In this document: positions 17,404-26,443 of the stretch, piece after piece
Position numbering within the stretch: the stretch's first letter is position 1
Layout: every line of letters begins with the position of its first letter
Source of the DNA: Lichenicola cladoniae
GTDB lineage: Bacteria > Pseudomonadota > Alphaproteobacteria > Acetobacterales > Acetobacteraceae
Assembly (NCBI RefSeq): GCF_013201075.1
Contig: NZ_CP053708.1
Span: forward strand, 487,001-551,000
DNA: 64,000 nt
Direction: 5' to 3'
Program-made: the position numbers and the translations under genes
The notes under the pieces: generated by a model
Seen by the model: only the letters and a program-made list of their open reading frames with translations
What the model was told of the DNA's origin: nothing
Database searches by the model: none

Positions 17404-18063
17404 TCAGCCCTCCGAGAAGGCCTGGGTCTTCTTCTTCAGGCTGTCTATCAGCGGAGTCGCATCACCGGTGCTGAAGCTGGATCCAAAGTCGGCACGCTGA
17501 ACCGCAACCTGGCTGATGTTACCGTTCAGTAGCACGTCCACCACCTGCCAACCCCCAGGACCTTGACGCATCACGTAATTGACATCGGTGGTGGAGCCAC
17601 TGGGCGACACGATACTCGTATGCACGATCTGGTCGCCGGCAATCGGCGAAGCGGTCGGGGTCGGGTCAACCTTGAAGACATCCGTCGAACCGGCGGCGAA
17701 GTTCGAGACGTAGCGTGCCACGGTGAACTGGCGGAACTGCTCCAGAAGCTGCTGCTTCTGCGTGTCCGGCAGGCTGCGGTAGCGCAGACCGAGCGAGTTC
17801 TGCAGCACGGTCTGTAGGTTAAAGACCTGGTCGACAACCGGCGCCAGGAGCTGCGCACGCTGCGAGAAAGCGGCTGTGGACCGCTCGGTCTGGGTAAGAC
17901 GCGCATACAGCGCCGTGACCGAAGCGACGGGCGAGCCGGGCTGGGAGGAAGCTCCAGAGCCGGCCTGCGTCGCCTGTGCGAGACTGCCGGACGAAAGGGT
18001 AGCCGTGCCTAGGAGTGCCAGGCACAGCCCTAATATGAGCTTGGATGAACGCATGCGTTTCAC
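17404..18063 (-). CDS. hpnM: HpnM, MlaC/Ttg2D-like hopanoid-associated protein
   Basis: The 219-residue protein has an N-terminal signal peptide ([23 protein letters not shown]) and a MlaC/Ttg2D fold pattern, with [18 protein letters not shown] and the C-terminal [18 protein letters not shown] segment. MlaC-type proteins carry phospholipids across the periplasm, and HpnM is the paralogue found in hopanoid clusters, presumably for lipid or hopanoid movement. The start is a GTG at 18063 whose GTGA overlaps the dxs stop; ATG 18054 is an alternative that shortens the n-region. Translation is therefore coupled to dxs. Confidence 0.88.
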   Translation of the reverse strand: MKRMRSSKLILGLCLALLGTATLSSGSLAQATQAGSGASSQPGSPVASVTALYARLTQTERSTAAFSQRAQLLAPVVDQVFNLQTVLQNSLGLRYRSLPDTQKQQLLEQFRQFTVARYVSNFAAGSTDVFKVDPTPTASPIAGDQIVHTSIVSPSGSTTDVNYVMRQGPGGWQVVDVLLNGNISQVAVQRADFGSSFSTGDATPLIDSLKKKTQAFSEG

Positions 18064-20102
18064 GATGTCGGTGCGATACGGCTCAACGGCAAGTCCCCGG
18101 CCAACGCATCCCTGCCAACGTCCGGCACACCGAGGGCCTGGAGTGCGGTCTGGACGATGTGGCTGGCGGACAATCCGGCGTGGATGATCTGTGCGGCGGG
18201 GGTATCGTGGTCGATGAAGCGGTCCGGCAGTGTCAGCGGCCGGACCTTGACGTGGTCGAGCAGGCCGGTGAGCGCCAGGTGGTGCATCACGATCGACCCG
18301 AAGCCGCCGGCAGCCCCTTCCTCGATGGTGATCAGCACCGCGTGGTTGCGGGCCAGCTGCTCGATCAGCGCGGTGTCGATCGGCTTGGCGAAGCGCGCAT
18401 CCACCACCGTCGGCGGCAGCCCGCGTGCGGCCAGCTCGTCCGCGGCCTTGAGCGTCTCGCCGAGGCGCGAGCCCAGGCTGAGCAGCGCGATGCCGCCCTG
18501 CTCGCGGCCCTGCTGGCGTCCGGCCTCGCGCACGATGCGCCCACGCCCGATCTCCAGGAGGCTGCCGCGTGCCGGCAGCGCCTGCAGCCCGAGCCCGTTG
18601 CCGCGCGGGTAGCGCAGCGCGATCGGACCGGCATCGAATGCCGCCGCCGTCGCGGTCATGTGCAGCAGCTCGATCTCGTCGGACGGCGCCATGATGGTCA
18701 TGCCCGGCAGGCAGCCGAGATAGTTCAGGTCGAACGCACCGGCGTGCGTGGCGCCGTCAGCGCCGACCAGCCCGGCCCGGTCGATCGCGAACCGAACCGG
18801 CAGGTTCTGCAGCACCACGTCGTGCACCACCTGGTCGTAGGCGCGCTGCAGGAAGGTCGAGTAGATCGCCACGAACGGACGCAGGCCCTCGGTCGCCATG
18901 CCGGCGGCAAAGGTCACCGCATGCTGCTCGGCGATGCCGACATCGAAGAACCGGTCCGGATAGGCCTTGGCGAATGCGTCCAGCCCGGTGCCGGACGGCA
19001 TCGCGGCGGTGATCGCCACGATGCTCTCGTCGTCGCCGGCGCACGCGGTCAGCTCGCGGCCGAACACCGCGGTGAAGGTCGGCGGCCCCGGCGGCGTCTT
19101 GGCCTGCTCGCCGGTGACCACGTTGAACTTGGCGACCGCGTGATACTTGTCGCCGGACGCCTCGGCGGGCGCGTAGCCGCGACCCTTCTGGGTGATCACG
19201 TGCAGCAGCACCGGGCCGGCCTCGTCGGCATCGCGCAGGTTGCGCAGCACCGGCATCAGGTGGTCGAGGTTATGGCCGTCGATCGGGCCGATATAGTAGA
19301 AGCCCAGCTCCTCGAACAACGTGCCGCCGGTCAGCAGGCCACGCGCATACTCGTCCGCCCGCTTGGCGGTGCGCTCGATGCCGCTGGGCAGCCGCCTGGC
19401 CACCTTGCCGGCGAGGTCGCGCAGGCTGAGGAACTTCTGGCTCGACATCAGCCGCGACAGGTAGGCCGACATCGCGCCGACCGGCGGGGCGATCGACATC
19501 TCGTTGTCGTTCAGCACCACGATCAGCCGGGCCTTGGACGAGCCGGCATTGTTCATCGCCTCGTAGGCCATGCCGGCCGAGATGGCGCCGTCGCCGATCA
19601 CCGCGATCACATGGCGGTCGCGCACCGTGGCGCGGCCCTGGCTCTCCAGGATGTCGTGCGCCACCGCCATGCCGAGGCCGGCCGAGATCGAGGTCGACGA
19701 GTGCGCCGCACCGAACGGGTCGTAGGCGCTCTCGGAGCGCCGGGTGAAGCCGGACAGGCCGCCGGGCTGGCGCAGGGTGCGGATGCGCTCGCGCCGCTCG
19801 GTCAGGATCTTGTGCGGATAGGTCTGGTGGCCGACATCCCAGATCAGCCGGTCGTCGGGGGTGTCGAACACCGCATGCAGCGCCACCGTCAGCTCGACCA
19901 CGCCGAGCGAGGCGCCCAGGTGCCCGCCGGTGGTCGACACCGTGTCCAGCGTCTCCCCACGCAGCTCGTCCGCCACCTGCCGCAACTGCTCGATCGACAG
20001 GTTGCGCAGGTCGCGCGGTGACCGAACACGGTCGAGGAGGGGGTATTTCGAAGGCGTCACGCCCGGGGAGTCCAACTCGTCCATGTCCACCGATGTGTCC
20101 AT
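18060..20102 (-). CDS. dxs: 1-deoxy-D-xylulose-5-phosphate synthase
   Basis: The 680-residue transketolase-like enzyme condenses pyruvate and glyceraldehyde 3-phosphate, the first step of the MEP isoprenoid pathway. Visible marks are [20 protein letters not shown], the thiamine diphosphate motif [18 protein letters not shown], and [15 protein letters not shown] in the pyrimidine domain. The frame is open to 20276, but residues before ATG 20102 are not family-like; ATG 20084 is an alternative. As the first gene of the hopanoid operon it supplies precursor for squalene. It is probably a cluster-specific copy or the only one; the window cannot tell. Confidence 0.95.
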   Translation of the reverse strand: MDTSVDMDELDSPGVTPSKYPLLDRVRSPRDLRNLSIEQLRQVADELRGETLDTVSTTGGHLGASLGVVELTVALHAVFDTPDDRLIWDVGHQTYPHKILTERRERIRTLRQPGGLSGFTRRSESAYDPFGAAHSSTSISAGLGMAVAHDILESQGRATVRDRHVIAVIGDGAISAGMAYEAMNNAGSSKARLIVVLNDNEMSIAPPVGAMSAYLSRLMSSQKFLSLRDLAGKVARRLPSGIERTAKRADEYARGLLTGGTLFEELGFYYIGPIDGHNLDHLMPVLRNLRDADEAGPVLLHVITQKGRGYAPAEASGDKYHAVAKFNVVTGEQAKTPPGPPTFTAVFGRELTACAGDDESIVAITAAMPSGTGLDAFAKAYPDRFFDVGIAEQHAVTFAAGMATEGLRPFVAIYSTFLQRAYDQVVHDVVLQNLPVRFAIDRAGLVGADGATHAGAFDLNYLGCLPGMTIMAPSDEIELLHMTATAAAFDAGPIALRYPRGNGLGLQALPARGSLLEIGRGRIVREAGRQQGREQGGIALLSLGSRLGETLKAADELAARGLPPTVVDARFAKPIDTALIEQLARNHAVLITIEEGAAGGFGSIVMHHLALTGLLDHVKVRPLTLPDRFIDHDTPAAQIIHAGLSASHIVQTALQALGVPDVGRDALAGDLPLSRIAPTS

Positions 20103-20504
20103 TCGCGCCGGCTGCGTCGGGTTGGTCTTCGCCCCGCGATCCGGTCTGGTTACAAGCACCCACCCCATCGTCTGGTCCTGGGTCTGCTCTGTGCAGCACT
20201 CCTTAGAGCCAACATGATGGGTTCGACAGGGGCATCGATGCACCTGTGGCAGAAATACCATGGGTGGCGGGGCCATGAGATTGCTGCAGCAACCACTTTT
20301 GTCGTATAGGTATCGATCTATTCAATTCATTCACGTCACCAGAGCTGTCTTCCGTCCTGTTCTCGTACCCGTGATTGTTGGAGCTTCCGACCCATCTCCA
20401 TCATTCTCCAGTGTGTCCATGATGGATGCGCTGGCAACGAGGCCGTTCCCACGACCAGCAGATGACCCGGCTCGCGAGCCGGAGCTTTAGGAGAACACGT
20501 TCGC
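20103..20504. promoter_or_regulatory. Divergent dxs/hpnH promoter region
   Basis: About 400 bases separate dxs from hpnH and no gene is apparent. The central part (about 20280-20345) is clearly more AT-rich than its flanks. A plus-strand pair TTGCTG (20281) and TATAGG (20305) with an 18-base spacer could be a sigma-70 promoter for hpnH, but this is only a consensus match. The right end holds a perfect palindrome listed separately. Confidence 0.4.
20467..20482. promoter_or_regulatory. Perfect 16-bp palindrome upstream of hpnH
   Basis: CCGGCTCGCGAGCCGG is a perfect palindrome ending six bases before the AGGAGA ribosome site of hpnH (20489-20494). It could fold as a hairpin in the 5' untranslated RNA or serve as a protein-binding site. 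I do not recognise it as a known operator. Confidence 0.4.
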
Positions 20505-21659
20505 ATGGCCGTTCCGATCATGCAGGCTGTCCGAGTCGGCGCCTACGTCGTCAAGCAGCACCTCAAGCGCCGCCAGCGTTATCCGCTGGTGTTGATGCTC
20601 GAGCCGTTGTTCCGCTGCAATCTGGCATGCGCCGGCTGCGGCAAGATCGACTATCCGGCGCCGATCCTGAACCAACGCCTGACAGTGCAGGAGTGCCTGG
20701 ACGCCGATACCGAGTGCGGCGCTCCGGTGATCGCGGTCGCCGGTGGCGAGCCGCTGCTGCACAAGGAGATGCCGGAGATCATCGAGAAGCTCCTGGCACG
20801 CCGGAAGTATGTCTATCTCTGCACCAATGCGTTGCTGCTCGAGAAGAAGCTCGACGATTACAAGCCCAACCCGTTCTTTTCCTGGGACGTGCATCTGGAC
20901 GGCGACCAGGAGACGCATGACGCCTCCGTCTGCCAGGACGGGGTCTATGACCGGGCGGTCGCGGCGATCCGCAAGGCCAAGGAGCGTGGCTTCCGCGTCT
21001 CGATCAACTGCACCGTGTTCGACGGCGCCAAGCCGGAGCGGCTGGCGAAATTCTTCGACGATGTGATGGCCATGGGCGTGGACGGCATCATGACCGCGCC
21101 GGGCTATGCCTACGAGCGCGCACCGGACCAGGCCCACTTCCTGAACCGCCAGAAGACCAAGCAGCTGTTCCGCGACGTGTTCCGTCTCGGCAAGGGCAAG
21201 AAGTGGCGCTTCACCCAGTCGCCGCTGTTCCTGAACTTCCTGGCCGGTAACGAGACCTATCACTGCACCCCGTGGGGCAAGCCGCTCCGCAACGTGTTCG
21301 GCTGGCAGAAGCCCTGCTACCTGCTGGGCGAGGGCTATGCCGCGACCTTCAAGGAGCTGATGGAAGACACGGCCTGGGAGCAGTACGGCACCGGCAACTA
21401 CGAGAAGTGCGCCGACTGCATGGTGCATTCCGGCTACGAGTCGTCAGCAGTGATCGATGCGGTGAAGCGGCCGCTGCACATCCTGAAGGTGGCGCTCCGC
21501 GGGCCGCAGACCGAAGGCGAGATGGCGCCCGAGATCTCGCTCGAGAACCAGCGCCCGGCGACCTACAACTACACCGAGCACGTCGACTCCCGGATGAAGG
21601 AAATCGCTGCGAAGAAGGCCGCAACCCGCAAGGTCGTGGTCAACGAGCCGGCCGAGTAA
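20505..21659 (+). CDS. hpnH: Adenosyl-hopene transferase HpnH
   Basis: The 384-residue radical SAM enzyme adds the adenosyl group of SAM to diploptene, giving adenosylhopane, the first step in C35 hopanoid side-chain synthesis. The CxxxCxxC cluster ligands are C38, C42 and C45 in FRCNLACAGC. AVAGGEPLLH is the GGEP-like SAM motif, and the C-terminal SPASM-like DUF3463 part contains CADCMVHSGYE. An AGGAGA ribosome site precedes the ATG by ten bases. It is divergent from dxs-hpnMIJK and ends in a strong hairpin shared with the convergent dehydrogenase gene. Confidence 0.96.
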   Translation: MAVPIMQAVRVGAYVVKQHLKRRQRYPLVLMLEPLFRCNLACAGCGKIDYPAPILNQRLTVQECLDADTECGAPVIAVAGGEPLLHKEMPEIIEKLLARRKYVYLCTNALLLEKKLDDYKPNPFFSWDVHLDGDQETHDASVCQDGVYDRAVAAIRKAKERGFRVSINCTVFDGAKPERLAKFFDDVMAMGVDGIMTAPGYAYERAPDQAHFLNRQKTKQLFRDVFRLGKGKKWRFTQSPLFLNFLAGNETYHCTPWGKPLRNVFGWQKPCYLLGEGYAATFKELMEDTAWEQYGTGNYEKCADCMVHSGYESSAVIDAVKRPLHILKVALRGPQTEGEMAPEISLENQRPATYNYTEHVDSRMKEIAAKKAATRKVVVNEPAE

Positions 21660-21667
21660 AGCGATCT

Positions 21668-21689
21668 CCGGGGGCTATTTTGCCCCCGG
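21668..21689. terminator. Bidirectional hairpin terminator candidate after hpnH
   Basis: CCGGGGGC pairs with GCCCCCGG around a TATTTT loop, giving an 8-bp GC stem between the convergent hpnH (stop 21659) and the dehydrogenase gene (stop 21708). There is no uridine tract beyond the loop, so termination is likely but not proven. Confidence 0.55.
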
Positions 21690-21707
21690 GGGCCATCCGG
21701 CGTCTCG

Positions 21708-22601
21708 TTATTTGGCAGCCTGGACGCCGCTCACCTGGGCGACGATGTCGGTCAGGGTCGGCACATAGCCATCGCCATGTCCCATCCCGACCGCCAGCGC
21801 GAAGCTGTTGCGCACCGCGGCGCTGACCGGGTTCGGGGTCGCCGAGGTTCCGGCGAAGCTCGCAAGGTAAGTCAGGTCCTTGAGCGCGTTCGACAGCGTG
21901 AACTTGTGCGCTTCCGGATTGCCACCGACCACGTATTCGAAGAACGTCTGGAAGAACAGGCAGTCCATCCTGCCGCCGCGGATGACGTCGTGGAACACCT
22001 GTGAGCTGACCCCGGCCTTTGCGCCGAGTGCCAGCGCTTCGGCGTAGAGCGACGCGTAGCCGAGAGAGACGAAGTTGTTCAGCAACTTCATCATGTGCGC
22101 GGTCCCGGTCGGCCCGGTCTCGACGATCCTGCCGGCGAAGGCCTCAAGCACCGGCCTCGCCCGGGCGACGTCCGCAGGATCCCCGCCCACCATCACGTCC
22201 AGCGTGCCGGCCCAGGCCTCCTTGGGGGTGCGGCTGAGTGGCGCGTCGATCAGGGTGATGCCGGCAGGCTTCAGGCTCTCGGCCAGGGCGGTGGTCACCG
22301 CCGGCTCGGAGGTCGAGCAGTCGATCACCAGCAGGGGCTTGCCCGCGGCTTCCAGCCCATCCGGACCCTGCACCAGTGCACGGACCTGCGGGCTGCCGGT
22401 GACGCACAGCACGACGATGTCGCTGGCCTCGCCGAGGGCGCGGGCGGAGGTGGCCTCGGTCGCCCCGCGTGCCAGCAGGTCCTCGACCGCATCGCGCTTG
22501 CGGTGCCCGAGCACGGTCAGGCCGAACCCCTTTTCGAGCAGGTTCTTGGCCATGCCGTGGCCCATCAGGCCGACGCCGGCGAAGCCGATTGTCTGTGTCA
22601 T
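21708..22601 (-). CDS. NAD(P)-dependent beta-hydroxyacid dehydrogenase (3-hydroxyisobutyrate dehydrogenase family)
   Basis: The 297-residue protein has an N-terminal Rossmann domain (GFAGVGLMGHGMAKNLLEKG, residues 6-25), the substrate loop DAPLSRTPKEAWAGTLDVMVGG near residue 118 and the catalytic lysine in HMMKLLNNF near residue 170. This is the architecture of HIBADH, tartronate semialdehyde reductase and L-threonate dehydrogenase. The usual DAPVSGG motif is changed to DAPLSRTP, which may reflect an unusual substrate. It lies 36 bases downstream of the lacI-type gene on the same strand and is probably in its operon, next to the sugar import and acid-sugar genes. The exact substrate is unknown. 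Confidence 0.82.
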   Translation of the reverse strand: MTQTIGFAGVGLMGHGMAKNLLEKGFGLTVLGHRKRDAVEDLLARGATEATSARALGEASDIVVLCVTGSPQVRALVQGPDGLEAAGKPLLVIDCSTSEPAVTTALAESLKPAGITLIDAPLSRTPKEAWAGTLDVMVGGDPADVARARPVLEAFAGRIVETGPTGTAHMMKLLNNFVSLGYASLYAEALALGAKAGVSSQVFHDVIRGGRMDCLFFQTFFEYVVGGNPEAHKFTLSNALKDLTYLASFAGTSATPNPVSAAVRNSFALAVGMGHGDGYVPTLTDIVAQVSGVQAAK

Positions 22602-22637
22602 GCGACTTGTTCTCCGATTCGGCCGCAGCCGGTTGGT

Positions 22638-23681
22638 TCAGGTGCTCTCGCGGATCGCCAGATGGCAGCCTACATCCACGCGGTCCGGTCCGGACGAGGT
22701 TCCCGCAACGCGGGCAAGCAGCTTGCGTGCCGCCGTCTCGCCGATCAGGCAGCGCGGTGAAACGATGGTTGTCAGCGACGGGCGGGTGAGGGCGCTGATG
22801 CCGAGCCCGTTGAAGCCGGCGATCGCGATCCGCCCGGGTACGGCGATACCGGCATGCGCCGCTCGCAGCAGCGCCCCGACCGCCAGGTCGTCATTGGCAA
22901 AGAACAGCGCATCGAGCTCCGGTGCCTGCGCCATGACCGCCAGCAACTGGTCGCCGCCGATCTCGGGACTGGAGCCGCCGGCAAAGGTGAAGGGGGGGCG
23001 GCGCTCCAGCCCGGCTGCGGCCAGCGCCCGGTCGAGCCCGCGGAAACGCTGCATCGCCCGATAATCACCGTCGAGCCAGCCGCCGACAAAGCCGATCCGC
23101 CTGTAGCCCCGGGCGATCAGGTGTTCCCCCATCATCGTGCCGGCCCTGGAATGCGACAAGCCGACATTCATGTCGATTGGCCGGGTGCCCAGCTCCATGA
23201 TTTCCACCACGGGCCGGCCGCAACCGCGCAGCAGCGCGCGTGTGCGTTCGGCGTGGCGCAGACCCGCGACGATGATACCGGCCGGAGACCAGCCGAGCAG
23301 GGTGGAGACAAGCGCCGTCTCGCGTTCGAGATCATACTGGGTGTTGCCCAGCAGCAGCTGGTACCCTTCCGCCTCCAGTATGGCCTGGATGCCCTCGATC
23401 ACCTCGATGAAGACCGCGTTCGACAGCGACGGCACGATGACCGGAATGATGCGGCTCTCCGCCGAGGCGAGGGCGCCGGCGAACCGGTTCGGGACGTAGC
23501 CCAGCTCGGCGACCGCCACGTCGATCAGCGCCCGGAGCGACGGGGATACGCTGTCCGGTGAATTGATCGCACGCGAAACAGTGATCGGGGCCACGCCGGC
23601 CCGTTCGGCCACGTCTTTCAGGGTCACTGCGCTGGTGCGGACGCGGCGGCGCAAGGGGATTGGCGGGTTCATGTCCGCCAA
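22638..23681 (-). CDS. LacI family transcriptional regulator
   Basis: The 347-residue protein has an N-terminal LacI helix-turn-helix (VTLKDVAERAGVAPITVSRAINSP at about residues 19-42), the hinge helix region RFAGALAS, and a periplasmic-binding-protein-like effector domain. Transcription is divergent from the ABC transporter. A 20-base near-perfect palindrome lies 55 bases upstream of its start, and a close copy lies before the otnC/ltnD genes at 31.1 kb. It is therefore the likely local repressor of the island, with a sugar or acid-sugar ligand. The effector is unknown; the ligand domain resembles the GntR/IdnR gluconate-type branch only in general terms. Confidence 0.88.
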   Translation of the reverse strand: MADMNPPIPLRRRVRTSAVTLKDVAERAGVAPITVSRAINSPDSVSPSLRALIDVAVAELGYVPNRFAGALASAESRIIPVIVPSLSNAVFIEVIEGIQAILEAEGYQLLLGNTQYDLERETALVSTLLGWSPAGIIVAGLRHAERTRALLRGCGRPVVEIMELGTRPIDMNVGLSHSRAGTMMGEHLIARGYRRIGFVGGWLDGDYRAMQRFRGLDRALAAAGLERRPPFTFAGGSSPEIGGDQLLAVMAQAPELDALFFANDDLAVGALLRAAHAGIAVPGRIAIAGFNGLGISALTRPSLTTIVSPRCLIGETAARKLLARVAGTSSGPDRVDVGCHLAIREST

Positions 23682-23735
23682 TCCTACAAGCGCACGCGCC
23701 CGGCCGCCACCGCTGGTATGCGACGGTGATTAATT

Positions 23736-23755
23736 GAATGGTTGCGCTACCATTC
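23736..23755. promoter_or_regulatory. Putative LacI-family operator 1
   Basis: GAATGGTTGCGCTACCATTC is an inverted repeat with nine of ten base pairs matched and a central CG, the typical form of LacI-family operators. It lies between the divergent regulator (start 23681) and the ABC ATPase (start 23859). Its core recurs in reverse complement at 31113-31128. Confidence 0.75.
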
Positions 23756-23858
23756 GCGGCGTGATTATGGTTGCCCCGAAGGATGCCGGTGTTTGTCGTG
23801 AATACGCGACGGGCGAGAAGCAAGCCGCACACAGGAAGATCTCTAGGAGCACCGCGCA

Positions 23859-25415
23859 ATGTCGCGACAGTCGAGCGAGCGTGGGCAGGCCGTGACCGGT
23901 CATTACCGGGCGAGCGATATCACCAAGAGCTATGGCAGCGTTTCGGTTCTGCGCGGGATCAGCGTGTCGCTCGAACCCGGTCGTATCCATACGATGATGG
24001 GCGAGAACGGCGCCGGCAAATCCACCCTGTTCAAGGTGATGTCGGGGATCGTGCGTCCGAATACCGGCAGGCTCACGCTCGACGATCGGTCGATCGCCTT
24101 CGCGTCGCCGCACGAGGCGCATGCGCACGGGATTTACCTGGTGCCCCAGGAGCCGGCGCTGATGCCGGAGCTCAGCGTCGCCGAAACCATGTTCGTTGGC
24201 CAGCTGCCGACCACGGGCAAGCTGGTGCGGCGCGTCGACTGGACCACGATGAAGATGCGGGCCCGGGCCGCGCTGGATACGTTGGGGCTCGACATCGCCG
24301 TGGATGCGCCCGCCCGGCTGCTGTCGATCGCCCAGCAGCAACAGGTGGAGTGCGCGAAGGCACTGCTGCGCGGCTGCCGGGTGATCCTGTTCGACGAACC
24401 GACCTCGCCGCTGACCACGCACGAGGTGCAGCATCTGTTCGCGACGATGCGTCGGTTGCGCGACGAAGGCTACACGCTCGCCTTCATCAGCCACCGCATG
24501 GACGAGGTTCTGGAGATATCCGACGATATCAGCGTGCTGCGCGACGGAGTTCTGGTCGACAGCGTTCGGCACGAGCAGTTCGACCGCACCAGGTTGCTGT
24601 CGCAGATGGTCGGCCGTGAAATGCGCACGATCCCCCGTCGCTCGTGGTCGTGTGCCACCGACCAGCCAGCCCTGACGGTCTCGAACCTGGGCCGGGCCGG
24701 AACTTTCAGCGACGTCAGCTTCACCCTGCATCGTGGCGAAATTCTGGGTCTGGCCGGACTTGTCGGCGCCGGGCGGACCGAGATCGCCGAAGCGATCTTT
24801 GCGTTGCGCCCGCACGATTCCGGTACCGTAACGCTGAACGGCGAGATGATTTCCGACCTTCCGACCGACGAGATCATCCGCAAGGGTCTGGTGTATGCAC
24901 CGGAGGATCGCGCACGCCATGGCGCGATCCTGCAGATGACCATCGCCGAGAACGTCACGTCCGGCCTGATCGAGCGGGTGCGTCACCGCTTGGGCCTGAT
25001 GGATCGAGCCGACGAGGACAGGATCGGCGCCGATACGGTGCAGCGTTATCGCGTACGCTGTGCCGGCACGGACCAGACCCTGCGTCAGCTTTCCGGTGGT
25101 AACCAGCAGAAGGTCGTGTTCGGGAAATGGATGGGCCTGTCGCCGACGGTGGCGATCCTCGACGAACCGACCCGCGGCGTCGATGTCGGCGCCAAGGAAG
25201 AGATCTACGAACTCATCGAGTCCCTGGCGAAGGACGGCATCGCGATCCTGGTCATATCGTCCGAGATGGAGGAACTGGTGCGTCTCTGCGACCGGATCGT
25301 TTCGGTCTATGAGGGCCGCATCGTCGCCGAGTTGAGTGGTGATGCGATCACGCCCGAGCGCGTCGCACGCTCCTATCTCAGTCACGCGGGCGATGTGCAG
25401 GACATCGCCGCATGA
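23859..25415 (+). CDS. Sugar ABC transporter ATP-binding protein, two-domain (RbsA/XylG type)
   Basis: The 518-residue protein has two fused ABC domains. The first has Walker A GENGAGKST (about residues 49-57), signature LLSIAQQQQ and Walker B RVILFDEPTSPLT. The second has a degenerate Walker A (GLVGAGRTE), signature LSGGNQQK and Walker B TVAILDEPTRGVD. A degenerate second P-loop is normal for RbsA-like proteins. It energises import of a monosaccharide or related compound through the two permeases that follow, overlapping the first by four bases. Expression is probably controlled by operator 1 upstream. Confidence 0.93.
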   Translation: MSRQSSERGQAVTGHYRASDITKSYGSVSVLRGISVSLEPGRIHTMMGENGAGKSTLFKVMSGIVRPNTGRLTLDDRSIAFASPHEAHAHGIYLVPQEPALMPELSVAETMFVGQLPTTGKLVRRVDWTTMKMRARAALDTLGLDIAVDAPARLLSIAQQQQVECAKALLRGCRVILFDEPTSPLTTHEVQHLFATMRRLRDEGYTLAFISHRMDEVLEISDDISVLRDGVLVDSVRHEQFDRTRLLSQMVGREMRTIPRRSWSCATDQPALTVSNLGRAGTFSDVSFTLHRGEILGLAGLVGAGRTEIAEAIFALRPHDSGTVTLNGEMISDLPTDEIIRKGLVYAPEDRARHGAILQMTIAENVTSGLIERVRHRLGLMDRADEDRIGADTVQRYRVRCAGTDQTLRQLSGGNQQKVVFGKWMGLSPTVAILDEPTRGVDVGAKEEIYELIESLAKDGIAILVISSEMEELVRLCDRIVSVYEGRIVAELSGDAITPERVARSYLSHAGDVQDIAA

Positions 25416-26443
25416 ACGCCCCGCTTCTATCCCAATCGGTAACGCAACCGGGGGCGTTGCAAGGCGTGCCCGTTGTCCAGCGCTCCCGGGTTGCCGCCAG
25501 CGCGGGGCGCGATGTTCGCTCGATCGCACTCGCTGCCGTGACGATCGCGACCGTGCTGCTGGTCGGCGCGTTCAACCACGGGTTCATGTCGCTGCAAAAC
25601 CTGCACTTCATGCTGCTGAACTGCGTCGTTCTGTCCTTGTTGGCACTGGGCCAGACCCTGGTCATCGCCACCCGCGGCATCGACCTCTCCGTGGCGCCGG
25701 TACTCGGACTTACCGCCATGGTGACCGGGCTCATGGCGCAGGGCGGCGGATTGCCGCTTGCCGGCGCGTTCGGCATTGCTCTTGCGATCGGGCTGGTGCT
25801 GGGCACCATCAACGGCCTTCTGGTCGCGAAGCTCGCAATCCCGCCGATCATCACCACGCTCGGCACCTACAGCCTCTATAGCGGCCTGATTTTCCTGTAT
25901 TCGAACGGGACCCAGGTCGACTCCGTGCCGCACGCCTATGCCACGCTCGGCAACGGCGTCGTTTCCGACGTGCTGCCATTGCCGATCCCGGTGCTGGTGC
26001 TGGCTGTCGTGTTGCTGCTGGTCTGGTTCGTCCTCGGCCATACCAGGTTCGGACGCGCTATCCTGGCGATCGGCAACAACCAGGCCGCGGCCTACAATGC
26101 CGGTATTCCGGTCACCGCGACCCAAGTCGGCGCCTATACGGCGTCCGGTGTTCTGGCAGCCCTCGCCGGCCTGATGTTCCTGTCCTACACCGGCTCCGCC
26201 ACCGTCACGACCGGCACCGGCGATCATATGGAACTGCAATCCATCGCCGTTGCGCTGATCGGCGGTACCGCCATCGCCGGAGGCCGCGGCAATGCGCTCG
26301 GTGCCGTTCTCGGTGCCCTGTTCCTGAGCGTGATCCTGACTGCCCTGGTCTTCGTTCATGTTCCGCCGATCTGGTACTCGGCGGGGGAAGGGCTGATGAT
26401 TCTCGTCGCGGTCACCGCCGGCGCCAAGAGGGTTGCACGATGA
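25412..26443 (+). CDS. Sugar ABC transporter permease 1 (ribose/AI-2 type)
   Basis: The 343-residue membrane protein shows about nine to ten hydrophobic helices, the FMLLNCVVLSLLALGQTLVIATRGIDLSVAPVLGL segment typical of RbsC-family permeases, and the conserved IGGTAIAGGRG loop that contacts the ATPase. The ATG overlaps the ATPase stop (ATGA), and its own stop overlaps the next permease start. Having two different permeases is typical of the LsrCD-like subgroup. Confidence 0.9.
   Translation: MNAPLLSQSVTQPGALQGVPVVQRSRVAASAGRDVRSIALAAVTIATVLLVGAFNHGFMSLQNLHFMLLNCVVLSLLALGQTLVIATRGIDLSVAPVLGLTAMVTGLMAQGGGLPLAGAFGIALAIGLVLGTINGLLVAKLAIPPIITTLGTYSLYSGLIFLYSNGTQVDSVPHAYATLGNGVVSDVLPLPIPVLVLAVVLLLVWFVLGHTRFGRAILAIGNNQAAAYNAGIPVTATQVGAYTASGVLAALAGLMFLSYTGSATVTTGTGDHMELQSIAVALIGGTAIAGGRGNALGAVLGALFLSVILTALVFVHVPPIWYSAGEGLMILVAVTAGAKRVAR

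Noticed and set aside
18045-20021. A 658-codon plus-strand frame opposite dxs
   Set aside because: Dxs motifs are clear on the minus strand. The antisense product is rich in Arg, Gln and His without any recognisable fold.
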